From contig NZ_JBOITN010000017.1 in assembly GCF_050717545.1 (NCBI RefSeq), positions 62,001 to 126,000 on the forward strand: a DNA stretch of 64,000 nt, given 5' to 3'. Each line of letters begins with the position of its first letter. Within the stretch, counting starts at the first letter, position 1. The notes below the pieces were generated by a model. The model saw only the letters and a program-made list of their open reading frames with translations, did not search any database and was not told the DNA's origin. This document shows positions 1 to 9,469 of this stretch, piece after piece. The stretch comes from Clostridium_AD sp050717545. GTDB lineage: Bacteria; Bacillota; Clostridia; Clostridiales; Clostridiaceae. The position numbers were made by a program, and so were the translations under genes.

Positions 1-46
1 GGTAGGCACTGTTAGATAAAAGATATATATTAGGAGGTGGCAAAAA

Positions 47-844
47 GTGTTAAGACTTTTATGGAATAGCCAAAGTTCTATGGCAGCGCAGCAAGAAAAA
101 TTAGATGCTATATCAAACAATATTGCAAATGTAAATACTAATGGGTATAAAAAACTGGATGCAAATTTTAAAGACCTGGTTTACGAGACGCTTGACAGAA
201 AAGGATACCCAGTATCCAAAGCTGAAGATGGGAAAGCCATACTTCAAAATGGTACTGGGGTTAGGGTAGGTGAGTGGACAAGAGATTCTACTCAAGGGGC
301 TGTTACTCAGACTAGTATCTCAACTGACCTGGCAATAGATGGTAGCGGTTATTTTGAAGTGACTTTGCCGGATAATAGTAAGGCCTATACCAGATCAGGT
401 AATTTCCTAGCTAATTCAGGTGGAAATATAGTTGATGAAAATGGAAATAACTTAGGAATAGTAGATGGTCAGGGCAATGATATTAATACGGTGAATGGTC
501 CTTATAAGTTTACTGCTAATAATTTTAAGGTTGATTCAAGTGGAATTGTAACTATAAAAGAGGGTAATACGCAGACAGCTGTGGGCGAAATAAAAGTTTC
601 AAATTTTATAGGTGATAGTTCAATGATTTCTGTAGGAGATAATTTGTTTGCGCCAAAGTCCGGTCAGGTTGTAGTGCAAAGCACGGATTTTTCTGTTATG
701 CAAGGATACTTAGAACAATCTAATGTTGATATTGCAACAGAAATGACGGATATGCTAATTACTCAAAGAGCTTTTCAACTTAGTTCTACTACTTTAAAGA
801 CTGCAGATGAAATGTGGCAAATGGCTAATAACTTGCGTAAATAA
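47..844 (+). CDS. flgG: Flagellar basal-body rod protein FlgG/FlgF family
   Basis: Rod protein of the flagellar basal body, exported by the flagellar type III system to build the rod crossing the wall. The 265-residue product has the N-terminal rod motif SNNIANVNTNGYKK (about residues 22-35) and the C-terminal FlgG-type block from GYLEQSNVDIATEMTDM to the end, so both conserved ends are present. The start is GTG, placed by AGGAGGTGG at 32-40. A terminator follows at 869-897, so this is probably the last gene of a flagellar operon that begins left of the window. Clostridia often carry two FlgG-like proteins, so it could be the FlgF/FlhO-like paralogue. Confidence 0.9.
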   Translation: MLRLLWNSQSSMAAQQEKLDAISNNIANVNTNGYKKLDANFKDLVYETLDRKGYPVSKAEDGKAILQNGTGVRVGEWTRDSTQGAVTQTSISTDLAIDGSGYFEVTLPDNSKAYTRSGNFLANSGGNIVDENGNNLGIVDGQGNDINTVNGPYKFTANNFKVDSSGIVTIKEGNTQTAVGEIKVSNFIGDSSMISVGDNLFAPKSGQVVVQSTDFSVMQGYLEQSNVDIATEMTDMLITQRAFQLSSTTLKTADEMWQMANNLRK

Positions 845-868
845 AGTGTTTACTTCCAGATAGTACTT

Positions 869-897
869 AGACATGCTTTTATTGGCATGTCTTTTTA
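869..897 (+). terminator. Terminator after flgG
   Basis: Inverted repeat AGACATGC / GCATGTCT with a short AT loop, followed by a T run. It lies 25 bases after the flgG stop and probably ends the flagellar transcript. Confidence 0.8.
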
Positions 898-1009
898 TAA
901 GTTTTAAATAATTAAAAATAAATAATTAAGAATAAAATAGTTTTAATTGAACACTTGCTTTCATATATTATTAGTAAAGGCTTCAATAATAAGCTATAGG
1001 GGGATGAAA

Positions 1010-1789
1010 ATGGGGATAGGATATTTAGTTGGTTGTTTATTTAGTATATTGCTGTGGAGATTTGATAGACAAGGTGTTTTTAATTTTATTAATAAGAAAT
1101 TAAATAAAAAAATTAAAAATGTTTATCAACTACAATTAATATATTTTTGTATTTTAATTTTTATATATATTGGTCTTAACCTATTAGAAAAACATTTTTT
1201 TATTAAAAATGAACAAGTATACAATGCAGTTACAGCTTTTATAGTAATAGATATAAGTAATACAGAGAGAAAAAATTTAAAAAAGTCTGATAAAAAATAT
1301 TTTTATGATACAATATCCACTATATCTACAGCACTTATATGTGGATTCATAGCACCTTTATTATGTATTTTAATAGTAGGAAATGTTACTGCTATTATAT
1401 TTGCTATAATCTATAATTTATCACTTAACGATAATCTGAATATAATTAACAAGGTTAAATCTATTGTTATAATAATCCCATCATTAATTGCTGAAATATT
1501 TTTATATATGATTTATGTTTTAAGAAATAGAAATTTTAAGATAAATTTCAAAGGGGATTTTATAAGTAATCTTTGGAAAATACCTTTATTAAATATTGAT
1601 ATTTTAGCTGCTTATATAGAATCTGTTAATTTCTATTTTCATTATAATGGTAACAATATGCATTACTTAAAAAGTTATGGCGATTATAGTGGCAAAATTG
1701 ATGATCTATGCATTAAGGATTATTTAAGCATTAGTTATTCTATATGTTTTATTGTTTTTGCTATTTTCGTTGTTTTTGAACTAATATAA
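1010..1789 (+). CDS. Unknown multi-pass membrane protein
   Basis: I do not recognise this protein with confidence. It is 259 residues with about five or six hydrophobic segments: near the N-terminus (GYLVGCLFSILLW), around residues 40-60, two at about 105-145, one at 155-180, and one at the extreme C-terminus. The ATG at 1010 is preferred because AGGGGG lies six bases upstream; an in-frame upstream ATG at 947 has no ribosome site. The segment GFIAPLLCILIVGNVTAIIF faintly recalls the CobD/CbiB core, but no CobD motif is convincing and no cobalamin gene is nearby. Codon use is extremely AT-rich. It stands alone, with the next gene convergent. Confidence 0.6.
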   Translation: MGIGYLVGCLFSILLWRFDRQGVFNFINKKLNKKIKNVYQLQLIYFCILIFIYIGLNLLEKHFFIKNEQVYNAVTAFIVIDISNTERKNLKKSDKKYFYDTISTISTALICGFIAPLLCILIVGNVTAIIFAIIYNLSLNDNLNIINKVKSIVIIIPSLIAEIFLYMIYVLRNRNFKINFKGDFISNLWKIPLLNIDILAAYIESVNFYFHYNGNNMHYLKSYGDYSGKIDDLCIKDYLSISYSICFIVFAIFVVFELI

Positions 1790-1822
1790 GAATAAAACTA
1801 TTATAACAAATATTTTATACAC

Positions 1823-1876
1823 GAAAAAAAGTATATATTAATAGTATTGCAATACTATTAATATATACTTTTTTCA
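1823..1876. terminator. 50-bp perfect palindrome between convergent genes
   Basis: A loop-free perfect palindrome (arms 1825-1849 and 1850-1874) with A-run and T-run ends. It lies between convergent genes, so it can act as a bidirectional terminator. Its ends (AAAAAAGTATATATT and mirror) are shared with elements at 27715-27772 and 33913-34062. Confidence 0.75.
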
Positions 1877-1881
1877 TTTTT

Positions 1882-3522
1882 TTATAGTGTGCTAAATGCA
1901 GCTGTAATAGGAGGTATAACTTGTTTTTTTCTTGAAACTATACCAGGAATATATACGCCTTCATTAGTTAGCGTAACAGCAAAGGCTTTTGACACAATAT
2001 CCTTATGTTCACCTGCGGCTATTAGTACGGATCCAGCGTTTAATATATCGGTTAACATTAGTAAAATCAAGTCAAAACCACTTTCTTTGGCCTTCTTGTT
2101 CATAAGTTCTATCATATCCTCTTTGAGAGGGTTAAAACTATCAATATACATTGTACCAACTTGTGATACCCCTACTTTAAAAGTGTTAAGTGTAAATGGC
2201 TTAAAGTCCTGATAGAAAATTTCCTCAGCGGTTTTACCCTCGAGAGACGTACCAGCTTTAAACATTTCTTTTGCAAACTCTTCTATATTTAAATTCGCAA
2301 TTTGAGATAATTTATTTAGTGTAAGTTCATCCACTAGTGTAGAAGTAGGAGATTTTAGTGATAACGTATCAGAAATAATTGCTGCGCATAAAAGACCAGC
2401 AATATTTTTTGAAGGTCTAATTCCATTCTCAAAGAATATGTTTGCTACAATTGTTGAAGTACTACCTACAGGTTCATTTCTGAAATATATAGGAGAACCA
2501 GTCTGAATATCTGCAATTCTATGATGATCTATAATTTCTAATATTTCAGCGTCTTCAAGACCTAATACAGATTGTGTTTTTTCATTATGATCAACTAGTA
2601 TTACTTTTTTTTTGTTTTGTGATATTAAATGAAACCTGGATATACTTCCAATGACTTTGTTATTTTCATTAATAACTGGATAACTTCTATACCTTGTCTC
2701 AATCATAATAGATTTTATTTCATCAATAAAATCATCTGAGTTAAAACTTACAATGTTTTTTTTGCTCATAACATGATTAATAGGGATACTTTGAGTTATT
2801 AATCTTGAAGCTGTAAAAGTGTCATATGGTGTTGTTATTATTGTGCATCCATTAGTTTTTGCATGCTCAATAACATCATCCGTTGGTGTATGGTTCCCTG
2901 TAATTATTAAGAGTGACGCTTTGCATTCAATTATTAAAAGTTGAGAATCTTCTCTATCGCCGCAAATGGCTACGTCTCCAATCTCGATTAAAGCTTTTGT
3001 GCTTTCAGGGTGCATAGCAGATACAATAATCTTTCCTGTTATTTTAAAAGTGCCAGTTGGCTTGCATATACATTTAGCTGATAGAGTATCCAAAATATTT
3101 TCAAGTGTGGTATTGCTTTTTGCAAGAATAGAATTGTCCCACACATCTAAATAACTTGAAGCAAGGTTTGAAACTGACGCAACGCCAGCAAGTCTATCAT
3201 TATCATCAATAACAGGCAGAGTTTTAGTGTCATTTTTTCTCATTAGGGACCAAGCCATTTTAAGAGAAATATCTGGTGAAATAGGAGCTACAACATCAAT
3301 GTCTAAATCTGAAATCTGTGTTTTAACTGTAGTTATTAGTTCGGGTTTTTCTACTTTAAAGTAATTAAGAATAAATTGTGTTTCGCGATTGATTTCACCG
3401 AGCCTTATAGGAACTGCAGGAATTTTCCCTGTTTTATTTTTAAATTGTGCATAGGCAATAGCGGCGCAAATCGAATCAGTATCTGGATTTTTATGCCCAG
3501 TAATATAAATTATGTTTTTCAC
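1882..3522 (-). CDS. Mn-dependent inorganic pyrophosphatase with CBS-DRTGG regulatory insert
   Basis: Family II pyrophosphatase, hydrolysing pyrophosphate to phosphate in the cytoplasm. The DHH domain starts with GHKNPDTDS (residues 9-17), continues with VDHNE and EIIDHH around 312-340, and the DHHA2 half ends with the substrate-binding SRKKQ near 530. Between the DHH parts sit two CBS motifs (about 75-120 and 250-305) flanking a DRTGG domain. This is the clostridial CBS-PPase layout, in which adenine nucleotides (and diadenosine polyphosphates in DRTGG forms) control activity. At 546 residues it matches that subfamily, against about 310 for the plain enzyme. The start is GTG behind AGGAGG. 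It is monocistronic and convergent with the unknown membrane gene. Confidence 0.93.
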   Translation of the reverse strand: MKNIIYITGHKNPDTDSICAAIAYAQFKNKTGKIPAVPIRLGEINRETQFILNYFKVEKPELITTVKTQISDLDIDVVAPISPDISLKMAWSLMRKNDTKTLPVIDDNDRLAGVASVSNLASSYLDVWDNSILAKSNTTLENILDTLSAKCICKPTGTFKITGKIIVSAMHPESTKALIEIGDVAICGDREDSQLLIIECKASLLIITGNHTPTDDVIEHAKTNGCTIITTPYDTFTASRLITQSIPINHVMSKKNIVSFNSDDFIDEIKSIMIETRYRSYPVINENNKVIGSISRFHLISQNKKKVILVDHNEKTQSVLGLEDAEILEIIDHHRIADIQTGSPIYFRNEPVGSTSTIVANIFFENGIRPSKNIAGLLCAAIISDTLSLKSPTSTLVDELTLNKLSQIANLNIEEFAKEMFKAGTSLEGKTAEEIFYQDFKPFTLNTFKVGVSQVGTMYIDSFNPLKEDMIELMNKKAKESGFDLILLMLTDILNAGSVLIAAGEHKDIVSKAFAVTLTNEGVYIPGIVSRKKQVIPPITAAFSTL

Positions 3523-3751
3523 GTATGTTCCTCCTAGTTTCAGTTTGCAATATATAAAATTTTAACTAACAATCATTACTAGTATTATTTTATATTCAAA
3601 TTTACATATTGTAAAGAAAAAACAAAATATTCTTTTCATATGTAGCCGTGCATTCACATATATTAGAAGAGAATAAAAAATAGTAACTTAGTATTCTGAG
3701 GTAATAGTTAGAGAACATTATCTATCTTAGAGTGATAGGGGGGGTATATTA

Positions 3752-6361
3752 GTGTTAAATGAACGTGTTTCAAAGCATAATACTAAGGACGATAATAGGA
3801 AAGGAGTCTCTACCTATAATAATGAGAATGCAGCAAGAGGGCTTAGTAGTACGGAAGCTGAGTCTAGACTCAAAAAATATGGATTTAATAAGTTAGAAAA
3901 TAAAAAGAAGATATCTGCTCTTCAAATATTCTTTTCACAATTCAATGATTTTATTACATGGATATTAATTGCAGCAACAGTGCTTTCTGGACTTATGGGA
4001 GAAAAAGCAGATGCAATAACTATTTTCATTATAGTTATAATGAATGGTATACTTGGGTTTATTCAAGAATTTAGAACTGAGAAATCATTAGAGGCATTAA
4101 GCAAACTTGCAGCACCGACTGCTAAAGTTATTAGAGATAGCGGAATCCTAGTAATAAATGCCATATATTTAGTGCCAGGAGATTTAATAATACTCGAGAG
4201 TGGCGATAGGATTCCTGCAGATTGCATTATAACAGAAGGTAACAATGCAATGCTAGATGAATCACTGCTTACAGGTGAATCTGCTGGGGTAAGTAAAAGT
4301 ACTAATTCTAAGGAAAATGACATTTATATGGGAACAATAATTCTTACAGGAAAAGCAAAAGCAAAAGTTATGGCTACAGGCATGAATACAGAAATGGGGA
4401 AAATAGCGAATATGCTTCATAGCATTGAAGATGAAAAGTCTCCACTTAAAGAGAGACTAGCTCATCTAGGAAAAATATTAGTTATACTTTGTATAATAAT
4501 ATGTTTAGTTGTAACGTTTATGGGAATTTGGCGTGGTCAAGATAAATATGCAATGTTTTTACTAGGGGTAAGCCTTGCAGTAGCTGCAATACCAGAGGGA
4601 TTAACTGCTATTGTTACAGTGGCCTTAGCACTTGGCGTATCTAGAATGCTTAAGAGAAATGCACTAGTTAGAAAATTACCAGCAGTTGAGACGTTAGGTT
4701 GTACTTCTGTAATATGCACAGATAAAACAGGAACTTTAACAGAGAACAATATGACAGTAAAAGCATTCTATTTTGATGGACATGGTTATGATGTTGATAA
4801 AGACAAAATCCCATTAAATTTACTCATGAAAAAAGCTTATACATATTGCAACGATTGTAATTACGATTTTAGCGTTAAAGATATGGAAAAATGCTTATTT
4901 GGTGATCCTACAGAAACTGCCTTAATTAAAGGACTTTTTAAGAATTCTAAAGATCTACAAGAATTTTTAAATAAATCAAAACGTGTATATGAAATACCTT
5001 TTAACTCAACAAGGAAAATTATGTCTGTAATTGTTAAAGAAAATGACAAGGAAATTTGTTATGTAAAAGGCGCTCCGGAGCGAGTTATAGAAAACTGTAA
5101 TTATATATTGATCAATGGATCAGTGCAACTTATGCTAGCAAGCTATAAAAGCTCTTTAATAAGAGCTGTAGAGTCTATGTCCTACAAGGCACTAAGATGT
5201 ATTGCTTGTGCATATAAGGTGTCTGGTATTGCTCGTAATGACGGCTTAGAATCTAATCTAATTTTTATAGGGATAGCTGGAATAATTGACCCTCCAAGGC
5301 GCGAAGTAAAGGATGCAGTTATAAAATGTAAGATTGCAGGCATAAAACCTGTAATGATAACAGGAGACCACAAAAATACAGCTTATGCTATTGGCAAAGA
5401 CTTAGATATATGTAACTTCCCAGAGGAAGTTATAACAGGTGACGAACTGGATAAATTAAGTGATAAAGAATTAGATAAGAGCATTGATAACTTTAAAATA
5501 TTCGCAAGAGTAAGTCCAAAACACAAACTAAGAATTGTAAAGGCTTTTAAACATAAAAATCATATTGTTGCTATGACTGGTGACGGCGTTAATGATGCGC
5601 CAGCTATAAAAGAAGCAGATATCGGAATAGCTATGGGAATATCAGGCACAGATGTAACTAAAGAGGCAGCGTCAATGATTCTTTTAGATGACAACTTTGC
5701 AACTATTGTTGCAGCTGTTGAAGAGGGCCGCGTTATATATAATAATATAAGAAAATTTATTAGATATTTATTATCTTGTAATTTAGGAGAGGTTCTTACC
5801 ATGTTTTTAGCATCATTATTTTATCTCGAAAATCCACTACTCCCAATCCAAATTTTATTTGTAAATTTGGTGACAGATGGACTTCCTGCTATTGCTTTGG
5901 GCGTTGACCCAGCTGATCCAGATATTATGTTTGAAAAACCTAGAGGGAAAAATGAAAGTGTATTCTCAAGAGGTCTTACAGAAAAGATTTTAATTAGAGG
6001 ATGTCTCATTGGTGTTTGTACTATATTATCGTTTATTGGTGGTAAATATTATGGCATGAGCATTGAAGCGTGTAGAACACTTGCACTTGGGACTTTGGTA
6101 TTATCTCAACTTATACATGTGTTTGAATGTAGATCAGAAAAACACTCTTTATTTGAAATTAATCCATTTACAAATTTGTACCTAATTGGTGCAGTAGGGA
6201 TATCTGTAACTATGCTAATTTGTATAGTATATGTTCCATTTTTACAGAGTGTATTTCATACAATACCACTTAATATGGGTCAATGGCTCATAATATTATT
6301 TTTCTCGGGAATAATTTCATTCATAAACAGTTTGTACTTATACTTAATGCATAAACACTAA
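3752..6361 (+). CDS. Cation-transporting P-type ATPase, calcium type
   Basis: P2A-type ATPase of 869 residues that probably exports Ca2+. Visible features are the actuator motif DESLLTGES, the TM4 motif PEGL near residue 280, the phosphorylation site CTDKTGTLT with Asp324, TGDGVNDAP near 608, and the TM6 ion motif NLVTDGLPA. TM5 carries NLGEV with the Asn and Glu that contribute to Ca binding in SERCA. TM8 has Gln where SERCA has the site I Glu, so one Ca2+ per cycle is likely, as in PMR1-like pumps. The start is GTG behind AGGGGGGG. No regulator is adjacent; the next gene is convergent across a terminator. Confidence 0.93.
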   Translation: MLNERVSKHNTKDDNRKGVSTYNNENAARGLSSTEAESRLKKYGFNKLENKKKISALQIFFSQFNDFITWILIAATVLSGLMGEKADAITIFIIVIMNGILGFIQEFRTEKSLEALSKLAAPTAKVIRDSGILVINAIYLVPGDLIILESGDRIPADCIITEGNNAMLDESLLTGESAGVSKSTNSKENDIYMGTIILTGKAKAKVMATGMNTEMGKIANMLHSIEDEKSPLKERLAHLGKILVILCIIICLVVTFMGIWRGQDKYAMFLLGVSLAVAAIPEGLTAIVTVALALGVSRMLKRNALVRKLPAVETLGCTSVICTDKTGTLTENNMTVKAFYFDGHGYDVDKDKIPLNLLMKKAYTYCNDCNYDFSVKDMEKCLFGDPTETALIKGLFKNSKDLQEFLNKSKRVYEIPFNSTRKIMSVIVKENDKEICYVKGAPERVIENCNYILINGSVQLMLASYKSSLIRAVESMSYKALRCIACAYKVSGIARNDGLESNLIFIGIAGIIDPPRREVKDAVIKCKIAGIKPVMITGDHKNTAYAIGKDLDICNFPEEVITGDELDKLSDKELDKSIDNFKIFARVSPKHKLRIVKAFKHKNHIVAMTGDGVNDAPAIKEADIGIAMGISGTDVTKEAASMILLDDNFATIVAAVEEGRVIYNNIRKFIRYLLSCNLGEVLTMFLASLFYLENPLLPIQILFVNLVTDGLPAIALGVDPADPDIMFEKPRGKNESVFSRGLTEKILIRGCLIGVCTILSFIGGKYYGMSIEACRTLALGTLVLSQLIHVFECRSEKHSLFEINPFTNLYLIGAVGISVTMLICIVYVPFLQSVFHTIPLNMGQWLIILFFSGIISFINSLYLYLMHKH

Positions 6362-6400
6362 GAATTTTTAAAGCATTGTATTAAGTAGTTTTACAAAAAA

Positions 6401-6428
6401 AAGATATATGACAAAAGTCATATATCTT
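6401..6428. terminator. Bidirectional terminator
   Basis: Perfect stem AAGATATATGAC / GTCATATATCTT with an AAAA loop, between the convergent Ca-ATPase gene and the small minus-strand gene. Confidence 0.8.
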
Positions 6429-6430
6429 TA

Positions 6431-6844
6431 TTATTTAAAACGTTTATCTGCTCTAACTCGTTGTACCTTTTGTTCAGTTCCCTTCATTGGGACCAAATCT
6501 TTTTTTGTAGTCATATTTCTAATATTTACAATTTGAATTTGTTCTCTATGTTCTTTACCTTTTTTACCTTTCATTCCTTGAATTACAACAGAATGTCCCT
6601 GGAGCACAGAAATAAATTTTACTTTTTTAAACCAACGGTGTTTATCAAATACACACTTAGCAATAGATTTACTTCCATCAGCTTTTACTAAAATGGTTAC
6701 AATTAGTTTATAAAATATTCTAAGATAATTTTTTTCTGTAACTTTAATTGATAGAACTCTGCCTTGAGCCTGAGTAAGTCTATCACCATATTTTTTTAAA
6801 TAAGCATTTGTGTAGCTATTTGTAATTTTATCTTTAATTCCCAT
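6431..6844 (-). CDS. Small basic protein of unknown function
   Basis: I do not recognise this 137-residue protein. It is rich in Lys and Arg, especially in the last third (GMKGKKGKEHREQ and the tail RVRADKRFK), has no membrane segment or signal peptide, and has a beta-rich middle (RVLSIKVTEKNYLRIFYKLIV). A cytosolic, possibly nucleic-acid-associated protein is a guess from charge alone. The start ATG is preceded by AAAGGAG. It is monocistronic between a bidirectional terminator and an AT-rich 285-base gap. Codon use matches the neighbours, so it is probably a real lineage gene. Confidence 0.6.
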   Translation of the reverse strand: MGIKDKITNSYTNAYLKKYGDRLTQAQGRVLSIKVTEKNYLRIFYKLIVTILVKADGSKSIAKCVFDKHRWFKKVKFISVLQGHSVVIQGMKGKKGKEHREQIQIVNIRNMTTKKDLVPMKGTEQKVQRVRADKRFK

Positions 6845-7128
6845 AAGTATTACTCCTTTATAATCAAAATTACTCTTTTACAACAATAAATAGTCTTTTA
6901 CAATCAAAATCATAAAATATATAAAAATTCAATAAGTTTATTATATCTTATGTTGTAATTTAACTCAAGTATAAAAAAATTCTATTTTTTATATTTTAGT
7001 GGTTATAATGTGAAAAAATATATGTGCATACAAATTTAGAAAATAATATTAACTATAAAGTATAATATTTGTCCCCAATGTTTAATTTGAGAATATTAAT
7101 ATAATAAAGAATTGAAAGGAGGAGGAAT

Positions 7129-9423
7129 ATGAATAGAGAATTAACTCCAAAGGATATAATATACGAATTTGATATTGAAGATATGAATACACGAGAATCG
7201 GTAGATTCTATGCCGCAATATAGTGAAGTAATAGAAAATATTAAGACTGCAATGAGTATAGATGAAGAGGGTTTTAATGTTTATTTAATAGACAATTTTT
7301 CAAAAGAAACACTAAAAGATATTATGAAATATGTAAGTAAAACTTTTGAGAATAAAAGTAAGCCAAAAGATATTTGTTATGTATTGTATGAAGATGAAAA
7401 ATGTCCTAGGCCTATTTTTGTAAGCAATGGGGGAGGTAATAGACTTAAAGAAACTCTTGAAGAGATGCAGAATGAGTATTTAGAAGTTACTTTCCAGTTT
7501 TATAATAATTCTATAGATAAGGAAAAGGAAGAGATTCAAGAAAATATCATAAAGAAAAGAAACGAGCTTATTGGCAGCTTAATAGATGCAGCAAAAGATG
7601 AGGGTTTTGATATAAAGTCTACTAATGGTGGATTTACATTCATTCCGTTAAGTCGTGGGAAAGAAATGTCTGAAAATGAGTATGATATTTTAGATAAAGA
7701 AACTAAAGAAAGCATTTTAAATACAGCAAGTATGTTAAAAGAAAAAGCTAAAGATATATTAGAACAATTAAAGTCGGTTGAATTAATAGATTTAGATAAA
7801 ATAAAACAAATAATGCAAGTGTACTTTAAAAATGAAATGATGGATTTAAGGCAAGAGTACAAAAATATATTTATGGAAGATGAAATAGTAAAAGAATATA
7901 TTGATATGGTTGCAGAAGATATTGAGGAAAAACTTATAGAAAATTATTCTCTAAATTATGATGATGATGATGAAAAAATAAATGAGATTATATACAAATA
8001 TGTTGTTAATGTAATTGTAGATAATAGTGAGAATCAAATTCCACCAGTTATTTTTGAACAAGATCCAACTTTGACAAATTTAATTGGTAATATAGAGTAT
8101 CAGAATAATAAAGGGGTTTATTCCACTGATGTAGGGTTCATAAAGGGCGGTAGTATGTTAAAAGCAAATGAAGGATGTTTGGTGATTAGAATAAATAGTT
8201 TACTTGCGAGTCCTTTGGCTTATTATCATTTAAAAAAATCTTTATTAACAGAAAAGGTAGATGTTGCATGTACTAATAATCATTCTGAGGTGGTTATTGT
8301 AAATACATTAAAGCCTGAGCCGGTGCCTATTAAAACAAAAATCATACTTATTGGGGATTATGAGTCATATGATTTGCTTTATAATTATGATGAAGACTTT
8401 AAAAAGATTTTTACTATAAAAGCAGAATGTAACCAAGTTCAAAATATAGATGATAGTTTAAAGAGTTCTTTAGTGTTTGAGATAAATAAAATTTGTAGTG
8501 AAAGTAACTTTAAGTTTCCTACTAAGGGAGCTATAAGAGAAATAGCAAAAATCCTATCTAAAAAGGCGCAGAGTAAGAAAAAAATATATTATGATAAATA
8601 TGAAATAAATAAACTACTGATATTAGCTAACAATAAAGTTAATAAGGAAAATAAAAAAGAGATTGATTGTGATGATATAATAAAGGTAGGTTATACAAAA
8701 GATATTATGGAAAAAGAAATTCTAAATCACTATATTGAAAAGAAAATGCTTATTGATGTTACTGGCAGTAGGATAGGCCAAATAAATGGGTTATCAGTAA
8801 TTGATACAGGATATTTTAGCTTTGGTAAACCAATAAAGATTACTTGCTGTTGTTACAAAGGTGCTGGTAATATAATAGATGTTCAGCAAGAGAGTAATCT
8901 AAGTGGTAGTATCCATAGCAAATCTATTAATATTTTGAAGGGTTATATGAGCGGTATTAATGGAGGATTTAGTAGACTACCAGTTGATTTTCATTTAAGT
9001 TTTGAACAAATTTACGGTAAGATAGATGGGGATAGCGCGTCCGTTGCAGAAATAATATGTATGCTCTCAGCTTTGAGCAAAATACCTGTAAAACAAAGCA
9101 TCGCAATCACAGGGTCTGTAAACCAATTTGGAGACGTTCAACCTATAGGAGGAGTAAATGATAAAATAGAAGGTTTCTTTGCAGCCTGTAAGGTCATAGA
9201 CGAAGCATGTGGCAAAGGAGTGCTAATTCCATCATCTAACTCAGACGACTTGGTTCTAAATGCAGATATTGAACTTGAAATTAAAAAAGGAAACTTTCAT
9301 ATATACACTATGACATCTATTGATGATGCAATCAGAGTACTAATGGGAAATTCTGATCAAACTTTTGAAACAGTAATGTTTGCCATTAACAAGGAATTGA
9401 AGAAATATAGTAGTAGAAAATAA
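7129..9423 (+). CDS. Lon-like (LonB/AAA_32 type) protease with degenerate ATPase part
   Basis: The C-terminal third is a Lon-type serine protease domain with Ser636 in GDSAS and Lys679 in GGVNDKIEG, 43 residues apart as in true Lon. The middle matches the AAA_32 Lon-like family (GGSMLKANEGCLVIR, LKPEPVPIKTKIILIGD, YNYDEDFKKIF). Where related proteins carry the Walker A loop (GxPGTGRT type), this one has NVYLIDNFSKETLKD, with no Gly-rich loop and no GK[ST]. ATP binding therefore looks lost while the protease dyad is kept. A coiled, acidic region lies at about 140-280. At 764 residues it is full length, so this is not a truncation. The ATG has GGAGGAGG upstream. It is monocistronic with its own terminator. 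Confidence 0.85.
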   Translation: MNRELTPKDIIYEFDIEDMNTRESVDSMPQYSEVIENIKTAMSIDEEGFNVYLIDNFSKETLKDIMKYVSKTFENKSKPKDICYVLYEDEKCPRPIFVSNGGGNRLKETLEEMQNEYLEVTFQFYNNSIDKEKEEIQENIIKKRNELIGSLIDAAKDEGFDIKSTNGGFTFIPLSRGKEMSENEYDILDKETKESILNTASMLKEKAKDILEQLKSVELIDLDKIKQIMQVYFKNEMMDLRQEYKNIFMEDEIVKEYIDMVAEDIEEKLIENYSLNYDDDDEKINEIIYKYVVNVIVDNSENQIPPVIFEQDPTLTNLIGNIEYQNNKGVYSTDVGFIKGGSMLKANEGCLVIRINSLLASPLAYYHLKKSLLTEKVDVACTNNHSEVVIVNTLKPEPVPIKTKIILIGDYESYDLLYNYDEDFKKIFTIKAECNQVQNIDDSLKSSLVFEINKICSESNFKFPTKGAIREIAKILSKKAQSKKKIYYDKYEINKLLILANNKVNKENKKEIDCDDIIKVGYTKDIMEKEILNHYIEKKMLIDVTGSRIGQINGLSVIDTGYFSFGKPIKITCCCYKGAGNIIDVQQESNLSGSIHSKSINILKGYMSGINGGFSRLPVDFHLSFEQIYGKIDGDSASVAEIICMLSALSKIPVKQSIAITGSVNQFGDVQPIGGVNDKIEGFFAACKVIDEACGKGVLIPSSNSDDLVLNADIELEIKKGNFHIYTMTSIDDAIRVLMGNSDQTFETVMFAINKELKKYSSRK

Positions 9424-9428
9424 AAAAA

Positions 9429-9458
9429 GCACAGATACTAATTTTTTAGTATCTGTGC
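9429..9458. terminator. Bidirectional terminator between the Lon-like gene and ychF
   Basis: Perfect 13-bp stem GCACAGATACTAA / TTAGTATCTGTGC with A-rich and T-rich flanks on both sides. It sits between convergent genes. Confidence 0.85.
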
Positions 9459-9469
9459 CATTAGTTTTT

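Noticed and set aside
1010..1789. CobD/CbiB cobalamin protein
   Set aside because: Only a vague resemblance in one hydrophobic stretch; no conserved CobD motif and no neighbouring cobalamin genes.
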